Below, in pieces: positions 47,197 to 56,027 of a DNA stretch of 64,000 bases. The stretch is from NCBI RefSeq assembly GCF_044502415.1, contig NZ_CP172402.1. One strand, given 5' to 3'. Both the position numbers and the translations under genes were made by a program. The notes beneath the pieces were generated by a model. The model worked only from the letters and a program-made list of their open reading frames with translations. It had not been told where the DNA came from and made no database searches. The stretch's first letter is position 1. The number at the start of each line of letters is the position of its first letter. The DNA is from Haloimpatiens lingqiaonensis. GTDB lineage: Bacteria; Bacillota; Clostridia; Clostridiales; Clostridiaceae.

Positions 47197-47862
47197 ATGG
47201 TTAATAAATATTATACTAAGGGTGAGGAGATTGCAAATGCAGTAATACATGGAGTGGGTACACTTATAGCTATTGCGGCCCTTGTAATTCTCATTGTTTT
47301 TTCGTCTATATATGGGGATGCTTGGTATGTGGTGTCTTTTACAATATTTGGTTCTAGCCTTGTGCTTTTGTATTTATTTTCAACTTTGTATCATAGTATA
47401 CAGTCTAAAAAAGCGAAGAAAGTGCTGAGAGTATTTGATCATTCCTCTATATTTGTATTAATTGCAGGCACATATACTCCATACACTTTGACTGTTTTAA
47501 GGGGCCCTTTGGGATGGACTATATTTGGAATCCAATGGGGACTTGCAGTTTTGGGAATAATTTTTAAGGCAATTATTTTAGGAAAACATGAGGAGCTTGA
47601 GGATGGAAAGCTAGGTAAAATTTCAACAATAATTTATATAATTATGGGGTGGTTCATAGTTATTTCACTAAAGAAGCTTTATTTTTCTATATCAACCATA
47701 AGCTTGATTATGCTTGTAGCTGGGGGAGTTACCTATACCGTAGGCGCGTTTTTTTATTCTAAGGACAATTTGCGTTATGCTCATCCTATTTGGCATGTTT
47801 TTGTGCTTGCAGGAAGTATGTGCCACTTTTTTTCAGTGTTGTTTCTTTTACCTTTTAAATAG
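47197..47862 (+). CDS. Hemolysin III family (PAQR-like) membrane protein
   Basis: A 221-residue protein with seven predicted membrane helices. Conserved features are EEIANAVIHGVGTLIAIAAL, STLYHSIQSKKAKKVLRVFD followed by HSSIFVLIAGTYTPYTL, and a final HPIWHVFVLAGSMCHFFSV; the histidines and aspartate form the probable metal site of PAQR/YqfA proteins. The start is ATG at 47197 with GGAGGAG upstream. The cellular role of bacterial members is uncertain despite the family name. Confidence 0.92.
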   Translation: MVNKYYTKGEEIANAVIHGVGTLIAIAALVILIVFSSIYGDAWYVVSFTIFGSSLVLLYLFSTLYHSIQSKKAKKVLRVFDHSSIFVLIAGTYTPYTLTVLRGPLGWTIFGIQWGLAVLGIIFKAIILGKHEELEDGKLGKISTIIYIIMGWFIVISLKKLYFSISTISLIMLVAGGVTYTVGAFFYSKDNLRYAHPIWHVFVLAGSMCHFFSVLFLLPFK

Positions 47863-47920
47863 GATGAGGGGATGAACTGTTGCAGAATACTTAATAAACT
47901 TTATAAAAGTATACTAATTT

Positions 47921-47956
47921 TTAACAAGGATACAACTACTAAATTTGTGGTATAAT
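47921..47956 (+). promoter_or_regulatory. Candidate promoter with extended -10
   Basis: TGTGGTATAAT at 47946-47956 is an extended -10 element; TTAACA at 47921-47926 is upstream but too far (24 bases) for a standard -35. It faces a long non-coding stretch. Confidence 0.45.
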
Positions 47957-47959
47957 ATA

Positions 47960-48345
47960 TTTAGCTATTGTGAATCCCATACATTGCGAAAGTGATGTAA
48001 TCATAGAGTAGAATCTTGAGGGTGTTAGTGTGAACAAACAGCGAAAACCAAGCAAAATTAGTAAATACAAGATATTTCACTTAAAAGAAAACTTGTATAT
48101 GTAGGGCGCGTTGTATCCGAATTTACGCCTTTGGAGTGTTATAACAAACGAAAGTAGCTTTATAGCAAAATCGGACACGTTGAATAAGGAATTAAACATA
48201 CTTTATAGAGTTTTATAAGGTTTTGGCAACGGAACAAAATAGTATGAGCTTTATGTAAAAGGAGCAAAATATTTTAAACAAGAAGCTTATAGTTTAGTGT
48301 AGGTTAAGGAAGGTAGATATCCTAGGAGTTATTGGAGTTTGCTGA
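47960..48345 (+). ncRNA. Candidate structured RNA upstream of cspA
   Basis: About 385 bases without an open frame follow an extended -10 box. The sequence has higher G+C patches and possible long-range pairing: CGTTGTATCCGAATTT near 48109-48124 with AAATCGGACACGTTG near 48168-48182, and GTGTTATAAC/GCTTTATAGC boxes between. I cannot name an RNA family. It is separated from cspA by another promoter, so it may be an independent RNA. Confidence 0.3.
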
Positions 48346-48413
48346 ATTATTAATATCTTAAATAAAATAATTTTTAAAATAAGTAAAAAATTTAAAATAA
48401 TTTTTAAAATATG

Positions 48414-48442
48414 TTGCTTTGTATAATAAGGTGTGGTATAAT
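48414..48442 (+). promoter_or_regulatory. Promoter of the cold-shock gene
   Basis: TTGCTT at 48414-48419 and TATAAT at 48437-48442, 17 bases apart, with an extended TGTGG before the -10. The transcript would carry a leader of about 140 bases before the ATG, as is common for cold-shock genes, where the leader controls translation with temperature. Confidence 0.65.
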
Positions 48443-48588
48443 GAATTCATTGCTTAAATGAATAGTGAGTAATATAACACAGATATATTTCAATTAGTAT
48501 TATGATTAAGTACTTTATTAATCGAAATTTTATTAGTGCATTATTACAAGAAGTTTAAGGAAAATAAAATTTCGGAGGTACAGGTTAA

Positions 48589-48786
48589 ATGACAGGTACA
48601 GTTAAATGGTTTAATTCAGAAAAAGGATTTGGATTTATTACAGGAGAAGATGGAAAAGACGTTTTTGCACATTTTTCTCAAATAAATACAGATGGTTTCA
48701 AAACTCTTGAAGAAGGTCAAAAGGTTTCTTATGACGTAGCTCAAGGACAAAAAGGACCACAAGCAGAAAATATTACTATACTATAA
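48589..48786 (+). CDS. cspA: Cold-shock protein (CspA/CspB family)
   Basis: A 65-residue single OB-fold nucleic-acid chaperone: GTVKWFNSEKGFGFITGEDG with RNP1 KGFGFIT, RNP2 DVFAHFS, then GQKVSYDVAQGQKGPQAENI. It binds single-stranded RNA and DNA and melts secondary structure. CGGAGGT lies before the ATG. It is monocistronic, with its own promoter, a long leader and a strong terminator. Confidence 0.95.
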   Translation: MTGTVKWFNSEKGFGFITGEDGKDVFAHFSQINTDGFKTLEEGQKVSYDVAQGQKGPQAENITIL

Positions 48787-48809
48787 TTTTTAATTAGTGA
48801 AATATTTTA

Positions 48810-48846
48810 CCCTCTAAATAGGATGACTATTTAGAGGGTTTTTTAT
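48810..48846 (+). terminator. Intrinsic terminator of the cold-shock gene
   Basis: CCCTCTAAATAG and CTATTTAGAGGG pair perfectly around a 5-base loop, followed by six T. Confidence 0.95.
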
Positions 48847-49182
48847 ATTGTAATAAATTATTAAATCATTAAATGGTTAAATAATTAAATGGTTAAATAA
48901 TTAAATGATTAAATGATTGAATGATTAAATGATTAAATGATTAAGTGATTGAGATATTTGCATAATTAATAAATTAAAAGTATAGCCACAATATATCGTA
49001 TTCCGATAATTGATTCTATACCATATATTCATAGGATTTTATTTTAAAAGGAATTATGCAATTTCTTCGATTAAATAGTTAAATAAATAATTAATACATT
49101 GTTAATTACCATCGAAACGAGTAACTATGGATTATGTGCAGGAAGTAGAAAAAAATTTGTTCATTATCAATGTTGTAAATGA
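48847..49182. repeat. AAATGATT/AAATGGTT tandem repeats and spacer
   Basis: About 48857-48955 is a run of 7-9-base units (AAATGGTT, AAATAATT, AAATGATT). The rest is AT-rich spacer leading to a TATAAT at 49183-49188, a possible promoter of the nucleoside hydrolase gene. Confidence 0.6.
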
Positions 49183-49233
49183 TATAATTAGGAATACATT
49201 AACAAAAAAACATAGGAAACGAGGCAGAGACTA

Positions 49234-50172
49234 ATGATAAAAAAGAAAGTTATAATTGATTGCGATCCAGGCATAGATGATGGATTTGCACTTGTTTTGG
49301 CACTGAAATGTGAGGAACTTGATATCCTTGGAATTACAACTCTTGGAGGAAATATCCAGGCCATTGCCGCTGCTAAAAATGCTTTGAAGATATTGAAGCT
49401 CATGGGTAGATTAGATATTCCAGTTTATATGGGAGCAGAGGGACCTTTAAAGAGAAAGCTTGTCACTGCTAAGGAAGTGCATGGTAAGGACGGCTTGGGC
49501 AATGCATTTTTAGAGGAAGCAGATGAAGCTTTAATTCATAATAATTCAGCTGATTTTATATTGGAAACCCTAAGAAATAATGAAGACGTGAGCATAGTTG
49601 CTTTAGCGCCATTAACTAATTTGGCTATTGCTATGGAAAAGGACATGGAAACTTTCAACAAGGTGAAGGAAATCGTATCCATGGGCGGAGCATTTAGAGT
49701 GCCTGGAAATTGTTCACCTGTGGGAGAGTTTAATTACTGGGTGGATCCGCATGCAGTACAATATGTTTTGGAAAATATCAAAGCACCTTTTACCATGGTG
49801 GGACTGGATGTTACTTCTAAAGTGGTGTTAAAGCCTGAACATATGGAGCTTTTCAGACATTTTAACACTCCAGTTTCAAAGTTTTTATATGATGCTTCAA
49901 GATTTTATTTGGATTTTTACTGGGAGCATGAAAAGATTATTGGATGCTTAGTTCATGATGCCTTGGCCTTGGCATATTTTGTAGACAACACATTGGCTGA
50001 TGGCTTGCATTCTTATGTGCAAGTTGCTACTGAGGGTATAGCCATGGGGCAAACCATTGTGGACGAAAAGAATTTTTATAAAAGAAATCCTAATTGTCAT
50101 GTTTTAACTAGAGTCCATGCCGATAAATTTTTTGATATGTTCTTTAACAAGGTTTTTCCCGAGTTTAAGTAA
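49234..50172 (+). CDS. Inosine-uridine preferring nucleoside hydrolase
   Basis: Splits ribonucleosides into base and ribose for salvage. The 312-residue protein begins with the calcium-binding DCDPGIDDGFAL motif that defines the family, then VHGKDGLGN, IVSMGGAFRVPGN, EFNYWVDPHAVQYVL and a C-terminal LVHDALALAYFVD with the catalytic-site HD. All ligand positions look intact. The binding site (GAGGCAGAG) is weak. It is a single gene followed by a REPIN. The exact base preference (purine or pyrimidine) cannot be told. Confidence 0.92.
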   Translation: MIKKKVIIDCDPGIDDGFALVLALKCEELDILGITTLGGNIQAIAAAKNALKILKLMGRLDIPVYMGAEGPLKRKLVTAKEVHGKDGLGNAFLEEADEALIHNNSADFILETLRNNEDVSIVALAPLTNLAIAMEKDMETFNKVKEIVSMGGAFRVPGNCSPVGEFNYWVDPHAVQYVLENIKAPFTMVGLDVTSKVVLKPEHMELFRHFNTPVSKFLYDASRFYLDFYWEHEKIIGCLVHDALALAYFVDNTLADGLHSYVQVATEGIAMGQTIVDEKNFYKRNPNCHVLTRVHADKFFDMFFNKVFPEFK

Positions 50173-50181
50173 GAAAATAAC

Positions 50182-50237
50182 GGGGACGGTTAACAATTAT
50201 TAGCTAAGATTGATGGCGAGAAGTTGTTAACCGTCCC
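50182..50237. repeat. REPIN-like palindrome 5
   Basis: GGGGACGGTTAACAATTATT and AGTTGTTAACCGTCCC separated by a TAGCTAAGATTGATGGC centre, ten bases after the hydrolase stop and between convergent genes. Confidence 0.85.
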
Positions 50238-50282
50238 TAGTTTTTTAGAACTAATGAGAAAGTTTTTAACTGTCCTAAAAAG

Positions 50283-51515
50283 TTACCCTTCTATTGGCTG
50301 GGTTTTAGGGGCAGATTTATAAGCAAATTTGGTTAGCACATAGGATAAAATACCAATTATTAAGCAGCTTAAGGCAAGGTATTTGAAAATAATGGGGATA
50401 AGTATTTTATCCGCTAAGGCACCAAATATTACTCCAGATAAAGGAGAGCTTATTAAACAAATCATAGTTATTATGGAGCCTACCCTACCTAAATAATTTA
50501 TATCCACAAGCAACTGAATTTCTGTAAAGCTCCAAACACCTATGAGAGATAAGATTAAACCACAAATAAAAAACATAAACGCAAAGTAAAAAGGAGTAAT
50601 TAAGAGGGTACTAAATCCTAGAGCTATAGCGAAAAATGATAAGCCAAAAAGATAAACATGGTGGAGTTTGATTTTGGTTTTTACTAATACAGGATATAGT
50701 ATGGTTCCAATTAATGCGCCTACAATTGTAGCAGTGGAAAAGTAGCCGGCCCAAGTGTTTGAAACCTTTAGAACTTTGTTTATTATAAGCGGAATATAAG
50801 TTTCAAGAGGAGTGCTTAAAAATTGAGCTAAAAGTACAACAAAAAGAATAACAACAATTAAATTATTTTTAATAACATAAGAAAAGCCACTTTTAAGTTC
50901 CTGTATGAAGTTAGTTGATTCTTCATGCTCTGTTTTCTCCATATTAGGAATAGTAATAATTATAGCAGTAATAGCTGATAGGAGAAAGGTTAAGGAGTCA
51001 ATGATAAAAAGAGGTTCTTTGCCTATGGTTGTCATAATGATACCGCTTAAACTATAGCCAACAATTCGCATGATATGGTTTAAAGTAGTACCAACGCTAT
51101 TGGCTAAAGGCATATTTTCTTTACCTACAACTAGTACAAAGGTTATGCCTACTGTTGGTTCAAAGAAACTTTCAGCTATGGATACCATTACGGAAATTAA
51201 ATAAATATGCCATAGTGCAATGGAGTTTGTGTACATTAAAATGGGAATAATTAGTATGCATATAGTTCTTGTGATTTCAGCAATGAACATAATTTTCTTT
51301 TTATTATACTTATCTGCAACCACACCAGCAAAAGGGCTTATTATAGCATTAGGAAGAACGCTAAAAAGCATTAAGCTTCCCATTGCAAGTCCAGAACCGG
51401 TTAAGTCATAGACAAGATAAAGAAGGGCAAGAGTTTCAAGAGCATCTCCAGACCTAGAAAAAGCTCTTGAAATTGTCAATAACATAGCGCTTCTATTTTT
51501 TAATAATGATTTCAT
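50283..51515 (-). CDS. MFS exporter (macrolide-efflux-like)
   Basis: A 410-residue transporter with about 12 membrane segments. The N-terminal region (ISRAFSRSGDALETLALLYL) and motif A-like GVVADKYNKKKIMF match the MFS_3 group that includes Mef macrolide and EntS siderophore exporters. The second ATG (51515), preceded by GGGGG, is preferred over one 15 bases upstream without a site. An ArsR-like regulator lies just upstream on the same strand, suggesting a substrate-induced export operon; the substrate is unknown. Confidence 0.85.
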   Translation of the reverse strand: MKSLLKNRSAMLLTISRAFSRSGDALETLALLYLVYDLTGSGLAMGSLMLFSVLPNAIISPFAGVVADKYNKKKIMFIAEITRTICILIIPILMYTNSIALWHIYLISVMVSIAESFFEPTVGITFVLVVGKENMPLANSVGTTLNHIMRIVGYSLSGIIMTTIGKEPLFIIDSLTFLLSAITAIIITIPNMEKTEHEESTNFIQELKSGFSYVIKNNLIVVILFVVLLAQFLSTPLETYIPLIINKVLKVSNTWAGYFSTATIVGALIGTILYPVLVKTKIKLHHVYLFGLSFFAIALGFSTLLITPFYFAFMFFICGLILSLIGVWSFTEIQLLVDINYLGRVGSIITMICLISSPLSGVIFGALADKILIPIIFKYLALSCLIIGILSYVLTKFAYKSAPKTQPIEG

Positions 51516-51562
51516 ATTTACAGCCCCCATTTTTATTAATATTAAATATCGAGTAATAAATT

Positions 51563-52123
51563 TTATTTAATGTTATCAAATTTTTTTATAGTTAATAGGC
51601 TACAAAAGAAAGGTTGAGAATCTTTAGTTCTTTTTCTACTTTTTATGTAATCTACGCACATATCATGTAATTCTCTGGTTTCAGCAGGAGTTAGATATCC
51701 CTCTAGATTGCTTACAAGTCTTCCTGCATCCTGGTTTGGAGTGGCGTTGTCCCTAAAATCATCAAGGTTTTTTATTATTTCTTTGGTTATTATCCCTATG
51801 AAATCCTCTTGTCCATCATCATAAACATTATTTTTGCTGGTTTTAACTACTTGATCTACGTAAAAGTTTTCAGCGGTAGGTAAATAGTATTTTTCTGTTA
51901 TACCAGAATTATCTTTAGTTTCTACAATTTCAAGCACACCTATTTTTTCAAGCGCTTTTACATGGTAATGTACTTTTGACGGAACTTGCTCAAGTTTATC
52001 CGCCATTTGCTTTACAGTTAGTGGAATTTTTCCTTGATTAAATAAATTTATGATTTTAAATCTAAAAGGATTTGAAAAAGTTTTAATTTCCTGTGGTGTG
52101 GTTAAGCGTTTGTTTTTTAGCAT
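51563..52123 (-). CDS. ArsR-type winged-helix regulator
   Basis: A 186-residue DNA-binding protein: TFSNPFRFKIINLFNQGKIP, then the recognition part LTVKQMADKLEQVPSKVHYH and VKALEKIGVLEIVET wing, as in HTH_20/ArsR-like regulators. The C-terminal 100 residues are helical and may bind a ligand or dimerise. No metal-binding cysteine motif is seen. It has an AAGGAGGT site. Encoded before the MFS gene, it probably represses both genes. Confidence 0.87.
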   Translation of the reverse strand: MLKNKRLTTPQEIKTFSNPFRFKIINLFNQGKIPLTVKQMADKLEQVPSKVHYHVKALEKIGVLEIVETKDNSGITEKYYLPTAENFYVDQVVKTSKNNVYDDGQEDFIGIITKEIIKNLDDFRDNATPNQDAGRLVSNLEGYLTPAETRELHDMCVDYIKSRKRTKDSQPFFCSLLTIKKFDNIK

Positions 52124-52143
52124 GATTTATACCTCCTTAAAAC

Positions 52144-52168
52144 CGTTAGTATGTTGGTTTACTAAATT
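52144..52168. promoter_or_regulatory. Possible operator of the ArsR-type regulator
   Basis: TTAGTA and TACTAA form an inverted repeat with an 8-base centre, TGTTGGTT, just upstream of the regulator's binding site on the minus strand. Repeated GTATGTAAATAT units lie next to it. Such symmetry close to the start is usual for autorepressor sites. Confidence 0.5.
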
Positions 52169-52264
52169 GTTTATTTGTATGTAAATATATGTATGTAAAT
52201 ATCTGTATTTAAATATATTTACATATGATAAAAAATTATTTTATGATTAAACCACAAAATAGTA

Positions 52265-52310
52265 CAATGAGGAGAAATTTCATAACGCAGGTGATGTAAT
52301 GATTTTGTGG
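52265..52310. repeat. Dispersed element end
   Basis: GGAGAAATTTCATAACGCAG and GTGATGTAATGATTTTGTGG correspond to the left end (reverse complement) of the palindromic element at 57801. An open frame starting inside it has no binding site and low-complexity content. Confidence 0.5.
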
Positions 52311-52580
52311 GATAATTCTTTTATAGAAAATATGTTTAAAACACTGTTGTTTATCTTAGCGATATTTTATGAATGGGCAATTTTTCATTGTCTAGCTATT
52401 AATATTAAGAAAAATATATTTATTGATAAAATTTATTTTATTGATAAATATATTTTTATTATACGATTCAAAATGAGATTTGTGAAGAGTCTTTTCGAAA
52501 TTTTTAGATTTTCGTTTATAATTTGCATAAAAGTTTTTATAATTCAGTCCGTAGTGCATCAAAATAGGAGCGGGAGCAAA

Positions 52581-52637
52581 GGGGACGGTTAACAATTCTT
52601 AGCTAAGATTGATAGCTAAAAGTTGTTAACCGTCCCC
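52581..52637. repeat. REPIN-like palindrome 6
   Basis: GGGGACGGTTAACAATTCTT and AAGTTGTTAACCGTCCCC with a TAGCTAAGATTGATAGC centre. A further right half, GTTGTTAACCGTCCCC, follows at 52731-52746. Confidence 0.85.
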
Positions 52638-52654
52638 AGTTTTTTCCCAGTTTT

Positions 52655-52728
52655 TTCTGTGAATTTTCAACATTGATTTAACTAAGAAGCCCCACTTCAG
52701 CCTGAGCAAGTGGTGGGAGAGTTAGTAA
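52655..52728. repeat. IS605-end-like repeat, copy 1
   Basis: TTTTCAACATTGATTTAA, then GAAGCCCCACTTCAGCCTG and AGCAAGTGGTGGGAGAGTT. The CCCACTT/AAGTGG hairpin with GAGTT after it resembles right ends of IS200/IS605 elements, where a TnpB guide RNA would end. No tnpA or tnpB is nearby. A second copy lies at 53246-53302. Confidence 0.45.
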
Positions 52729-52764
52729 AAGTTGTTAACCGTCCCCGACTTTTTTAAGTTTTTG

Positions 52765-52965
52765 CTACGGCCAAAAATGAAATAAATCTAGTACAGATGT
52801 AAGAATTCCAGTACGCCAACTTTTGTAAATTCCTATTGCAAAGGATACAACACCAGCTATTGTTAACGGTATGCCTAATGTGGCATTTGTATTAGTTTGA
52901 AATGCAAAGAAAAAACAAATCATACCTATGGCTATAAATGATAGACAAATCAATACTTTTTTCAT
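52765..52965 (-). CDS. Small membrane protein, 66 aa
   Basis: Not recognised as a named family. Two hydrophobic helices (about residues 3-22 and 30-46) are separated by a short polar loop (QTNTNA), and a tail ends DLFHFWP. AGGAGG lies ten bases before the ATG at 52965; a GTG six bases upstream is possible. Flanked by REPINs, it stands alone. Function unknown. Confidence 0.6.
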   Translation of the reverse strand: MKKVLICLSFIAIGMICFFFAFQTNTNATLGIPLTIAGVVSFAIGIYKSWRTGILTSVLDLFHFWP

Positions 52966-53052
52966 TAACACATTTCCTCCTGATTAATAGATGATAATAT
53001 AAGTTAGTACTAAATTAGAATAAAGTTAAAATAAAAAAATAAAGGAAGTAAA

Positions 53053-53109
53053 GGGGACGGTTAGCAATTATTAGCGAAGATTAATAACAAAAAGTTGTTA
53101 ACCGTCCCC
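53053..53109. repeat. REPIN-like palindrome 7
   Basis: GGGGACGGTTAGCAATTATT and AAGTTGTTAACCGTCCCC; the left arm has one change (TTAGCAA). The centre is AT-rich. Confidence 0.8.
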
Positions 53110-53245
53110 AACTTTTTACCAACTTTTTATACTGATTATAACATTAGTTCCAATATAATGTGTATAAAAATCGGATCCATTTTTTAAAAAGCAATAGAAT
53201 ATGCCATAACTTATAGATATTTATGATGTTCATGAAAGTATATAA

Positions 53246-53302
53246 ATTTTCAACATTGATTTAAGCAGGAAGCCACCACTTTAGGGTGAGCAAGTGGGGG
53301 AG
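53246..53302. repeat. IS605-end-like repeat, copy 2
   Basis: TTTTCAACATTGATTTAAGC, then GAAGCCACCACTTTAGGGTG and AGCAAGTGGGGGAGAGTTCAC. The terminal GAGTTCAC after a CCACTT/AAGTGG stem recalls IS200/IS605 right ends. No transposase is present. Confidence 0.45.
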
Positions 53303-53420
53303 AGTTCACAAGAGTACTAATAAAAAAATAAATAAATAAAAAAATAAATAAAAAATAATAAAATAAATAAAAAATAATAAAAAATAATAAAAAATAATAA
53401 AAAATAATAAAAAAATAGAA
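53303..53420. repeat. AATAATAAA microsatellite
   Basis: Almost pure A and T in AAATAAATAAAAAATAATAA units. The open minus-strand frame across it is a composition artefact. Confidence 0.8.
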
Positions 53421-53446
53421 ATTAGTCCAAAATTTTAAAAAACATA

Positions 53447-53475
53447 TTGACATATAGTAAATAAGCATATATTAT
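53447..53475 (+). promoter_or_regulatory. Promoter of the brnQ T-box transcript
   Basis: A perfect TTGACA at 53447-53452 and TATTAT at 53470-53475 with a 17-base spacer, just before the T-box leader. Confidence 0.75.
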
Positions 53476-53484
53476 ATTAACAAT

Positions 53485-53773
53485 AATTAAAATAAATTCG
53501 ATGAAGAGAAGAAGTAAGTAATATTTTGTTCCACAGAGAGTTGGCACTTTGCTGCAAGCCAATGTTCAAGATATAACTGAAAATCACCTCTGAGAAGCAA
53601 AGCCGAACTTTAGTAAGCTTTGTCGGAGTTTCTTACCGTTAAAAGAGAAGCGTATTGATGGATACGTAACTGAGTGCTATGAAGTGCCTTATTTGTTATA
53701 GGCTTATTTTATAGAATTAGGGTGGTAACGCGGATTATTCCCGTCCCTTGTTTTTCAAGGGACGGGTTTTTTA
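53485..53773 (+). promoter_or_regulatory. T-box riboswitch upstream of brnQ
   Basis: The leader contains a stem I region (GAAGAGAAGAAGTAAGTA, then ACAGAGAGTTGGCA), a likely specifier ATC (Ile) at 53583-53585 in GAAAATCACCTC, the T-box core AGGGTGGTAACGCGG at 53719-53733 and a strong terminator CCCGTCCCTTG/CAAGGGACGGG with six T. It should raise transporter expression when tRNA-Ile is uncharged, matching a branched-chain amino acid carrier downstream. Confidence 0.9.
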
Positions 53774-54203
53774 TATGCTCTCAGCAATTAGTATGTGATG
53801 GCAATAAAGTATCAATAGAACAGGAATATGTTTTTATATGTTCTCAGCAATTGATATGACTGGGGTGTGCAACAATCCGTGAAAACTTCATCCGTGAAAT
53901 ATTCATATGGCAATTCATAAGGCTAAGCATATATTCCACGTAGCGGTTCACAAGGTTAAGAAGTATTTTGAGATAAGGTAAGCAATATTTTAAGCCGCAT
54001 AGCAGTTCATAGCACCAAGATGTAGTTTAAGAGAAAATTTATAAGGGGGATGATTTTATGGATATAGAAGAGGACATTATAATCTAGAAAATGTAGATGA
54101 TAAATTTATATGAATTGGAAAATTCACTACTATAGTTCACATTACTAGTTAGTAAAGAGGACTTAGTAAAGAGGCAGAAACATAATTAAGGAGGATTTAT
54201 AAA
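53774..54203. other. Gap between the T-box and brnQ
   Basis: About 430 bases with no supported gene. A GGGGGATGATTTTATG start at about 54045-54060 opens a frame that stops after 8-9 codons and may be a decayed gene. ATATGTTTTTATATG and TCTCAGCAATT boxes repeat near 53774-53850. brnQ has its own AAGGAGG near 54188. Confidence 0.4.
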
Positions 54204-55547
54204 ATGAAAAATTTACAAAAAAAAGACTTGCTATTAATAAGTTTAATGCTTTTTTCATTGTTTTTTGGGGCAGGAAATTTAATATTCCCTCCATTTTTGG
54301 GGCAATCAGCAGGTGTTGCAACTTGGAAGGCAATGGCTACATTTTTTATAACGGCTGTTGGATTTCCAGTTTTAGGGGTAGTTGCAGTTGCAAAATCTGG
54401 AGGTCTTAATAATTTATCTAAGAGAGTTAATCCGATATTTGCTAGTATTTTCACAGTTTTAATATATTTATCTATAGGGCCTTGTTTAGGTATTCCAAGG
54501 GCAGGCAGCTTGCCTTTTGAAATGGCAGTGGCACCATATTTGCCAGACAGTATATCAAAAACTTTAGCATTATTTTTATTTACATTGGTATTTTTTATGG
54601 TGGCTTATTGGCTTTCATTATCACCAGCAAAGCTAGTAGACCGCATGGGTAAGATTTTGACACCTACTTTGTTATTTTTAATTGTGTTTATGTTTTTAGG
54701 AGCTTTATTTAAACCACTAGGTGGTTACGGTGAAGCTACAGGGGCGTATGTGGATTCTCCTGTTGTTAAAGGCTTCTTAGAAGGATATTTAACAATGGAT
54801 ACAATAGCAGCGTTGAATTTTGGAATAGTTATTGCATTAGCTATAAAATCAAGAGGGGTTAAGGATGAAAAACAGGTGGTGTCCTACTCTATAAAGGCTG
54901 GTATTATAGCAGGAACTTTGCTAATAGTTATTTATTCAATGCTTGCACATTTAGGAGCCACCAGCGGTGGAAGATTTGGAGCAACTAAAAATGGTGCTCA
55001 AACTCTAACAAATGTTACTACGCATATTTTTGGAAGTTCAGGAGCTGTTTTATTAGCGGCAATATTTACTTTAGCTTGTTTGACAACTTGTGTTGGACTT
55101 ATAACTTCTTGCAGTGAATATTTTTGTACATTAACTAATAAGATATCATACAAAAATTGGGTTAGAATATTAGCTCTTTCTAGCATGAGCCTTGCTAATA
55201 TGGGACTCACAAAAATTCTTGCTATATCAGTACCGGTGCTAGTGGCAATTTATCCAATAGCTATAATGCTTATAGTGCTTGCTATTTTAGACAATTTATT
55301 TAAAGGGGACTCCACAATTTACGGGTTAACCATATTATTTACTGGTGCTGTAAGTGTGGTTGATGCGCTAGGACAATCAGGTATAAAGTTAGAAATGGTT
55401 CACGATTTATTCAGCAGATTACCACTTTATGCAGAAGGCTTAGGCTGGGTTTTTCCAGCATTAGTGGGCATGTTTTTGGGAGTAGTAATGAGTTTTGGCC
55501 AGCAATGGGTAAGGTTAAAGTTAACTAACGTTAAAGGGGACAGTTAA
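54204..55547 (+). CDS. brnQ: Branched-chain amino acid:cation symporter BrnQ
   Basis: A 447-residue transporter with about 12 membrane helices, taking up leucine, isoleucine and valine with sodium or protons. The N-terminus LLISLMLFSLFFGAGNLIFP, with PPFLGQSAG after it, is the LIVCS family signature; GPCLGIPRAG, YLTMDTIAALNFGIVIALAI and LACLTTCVGLITSCSEYF are also typical. Length matches the family. A T-box with an apparent Ile specifier precedes it. Confidence 0.94.
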   Translation: MKNLQKKDLLLISLMLFSLFFGAGNLIFPPFLGQSAGVATWKAMATFFITAVGFPVLGVVAVAKSGGLNNLSKRVNPIFASIFTVLIYLSIGPCLGIPRAGSLPFEMAVAPYLPDSISKTLALFLFTLVFFMVAYWLSLSPAKLVDRMGKILTPTLLFLIVFMFLGALFKPLGGYGEATGAYVDSPVVKGFLEGYLTMDTIAALNFGIVIALAIKSRGVKDEKQVVSYSIKAGIIAGTLLIVIYSMLAHLGATSGGRFGATKNGAQTLTNVTTHIFGSSGAVLLAAIFTLACLTTCVGLITSCSEYFCTLTNKISYKNWVRILALSSMSLANMGLTKILAISVPVLVAIYPIAIMLIVLAILDNLFKGDSTIYGLTILFTGAVSVVDALGQSGIKLEMVHDLFSRLPLYAEGLGWVFPALVGMFLGVVMSFGQQWVRLKLTNVKGDS

Positions 55548-55825
55548 CAATTATTGGTGAAGTGAATGGAGAAAATAGAAGAGAATAAAAGGGGACGGTT
55601 AACAACTGTTAGTGAAGTAAATGGAGAAAAATAAAAAAGAATAAAAGGAAAATAAAAGGGTAAAAGGGGACGGTTAACAATTATTAGCTAAGGTTGATAG
55701 CGAAAAGTTGTTAACCGTCCCCAAGTTTTTATTAACCGTCCCCAAGTTTTTAACGAAAAGTTGTTAACCGTCCCCAAGTTTTTAACAAGATTGATAGCAA
55801 AAGGTTGTTAACCGTCCCCAATTTT
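55536..55825. repeat. Cluster of REPIN units and half sites
   Basis: After brnQ come left halves GGGGACAGTTAACAATTATT (55537) and GGGGACGGTTAACAACTGTT (55591), a full palindrome at 55666-55722, and right halves TTAACCGTCCCC ending at about 55743, 55775 and 55819. The direct repetition of right halves (CAAGTTTTTAACGAAAAGTT units) suggests tandem growth. The array may also terminate brnQ. Confidence 0.85.
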
Positions 55826-56027
55826 TCTAGTTGATTTATGGTACTATGTGGTATAATATGAAGTAAAATATTGTAAAAACCTTTACGATTATGACTTAAT
55901 TTTTAATCAATATTAATAATGCAATATAATACAATTAATGTAACATCACAGTTGTCATATAGTTAAGGGGTTTTTCGCATAGCAATATATAGAGGAAATT
56001 AATTTTTATTAGTTTGGGGTGAAAAGC

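Noticed and set aside
48857..48955. Possible second CRISPR-like array in short tandem units
   Set aside because: Units are only 7-9 bases with no spacers; a simple microsatellite.
52299..52592. Plus-strand 97-codon frame rich in I, F and K
   Set aside because: Starts inside a dispersed repeat end and finishes inside a REPIN; no binding site and composition typical of AT-rich non-coding DNA.
53250..53468. Minus-strand frame of almost only F, Y, I and L
   Set aside because: It is the translation of an AATAATAAA microsatellite.
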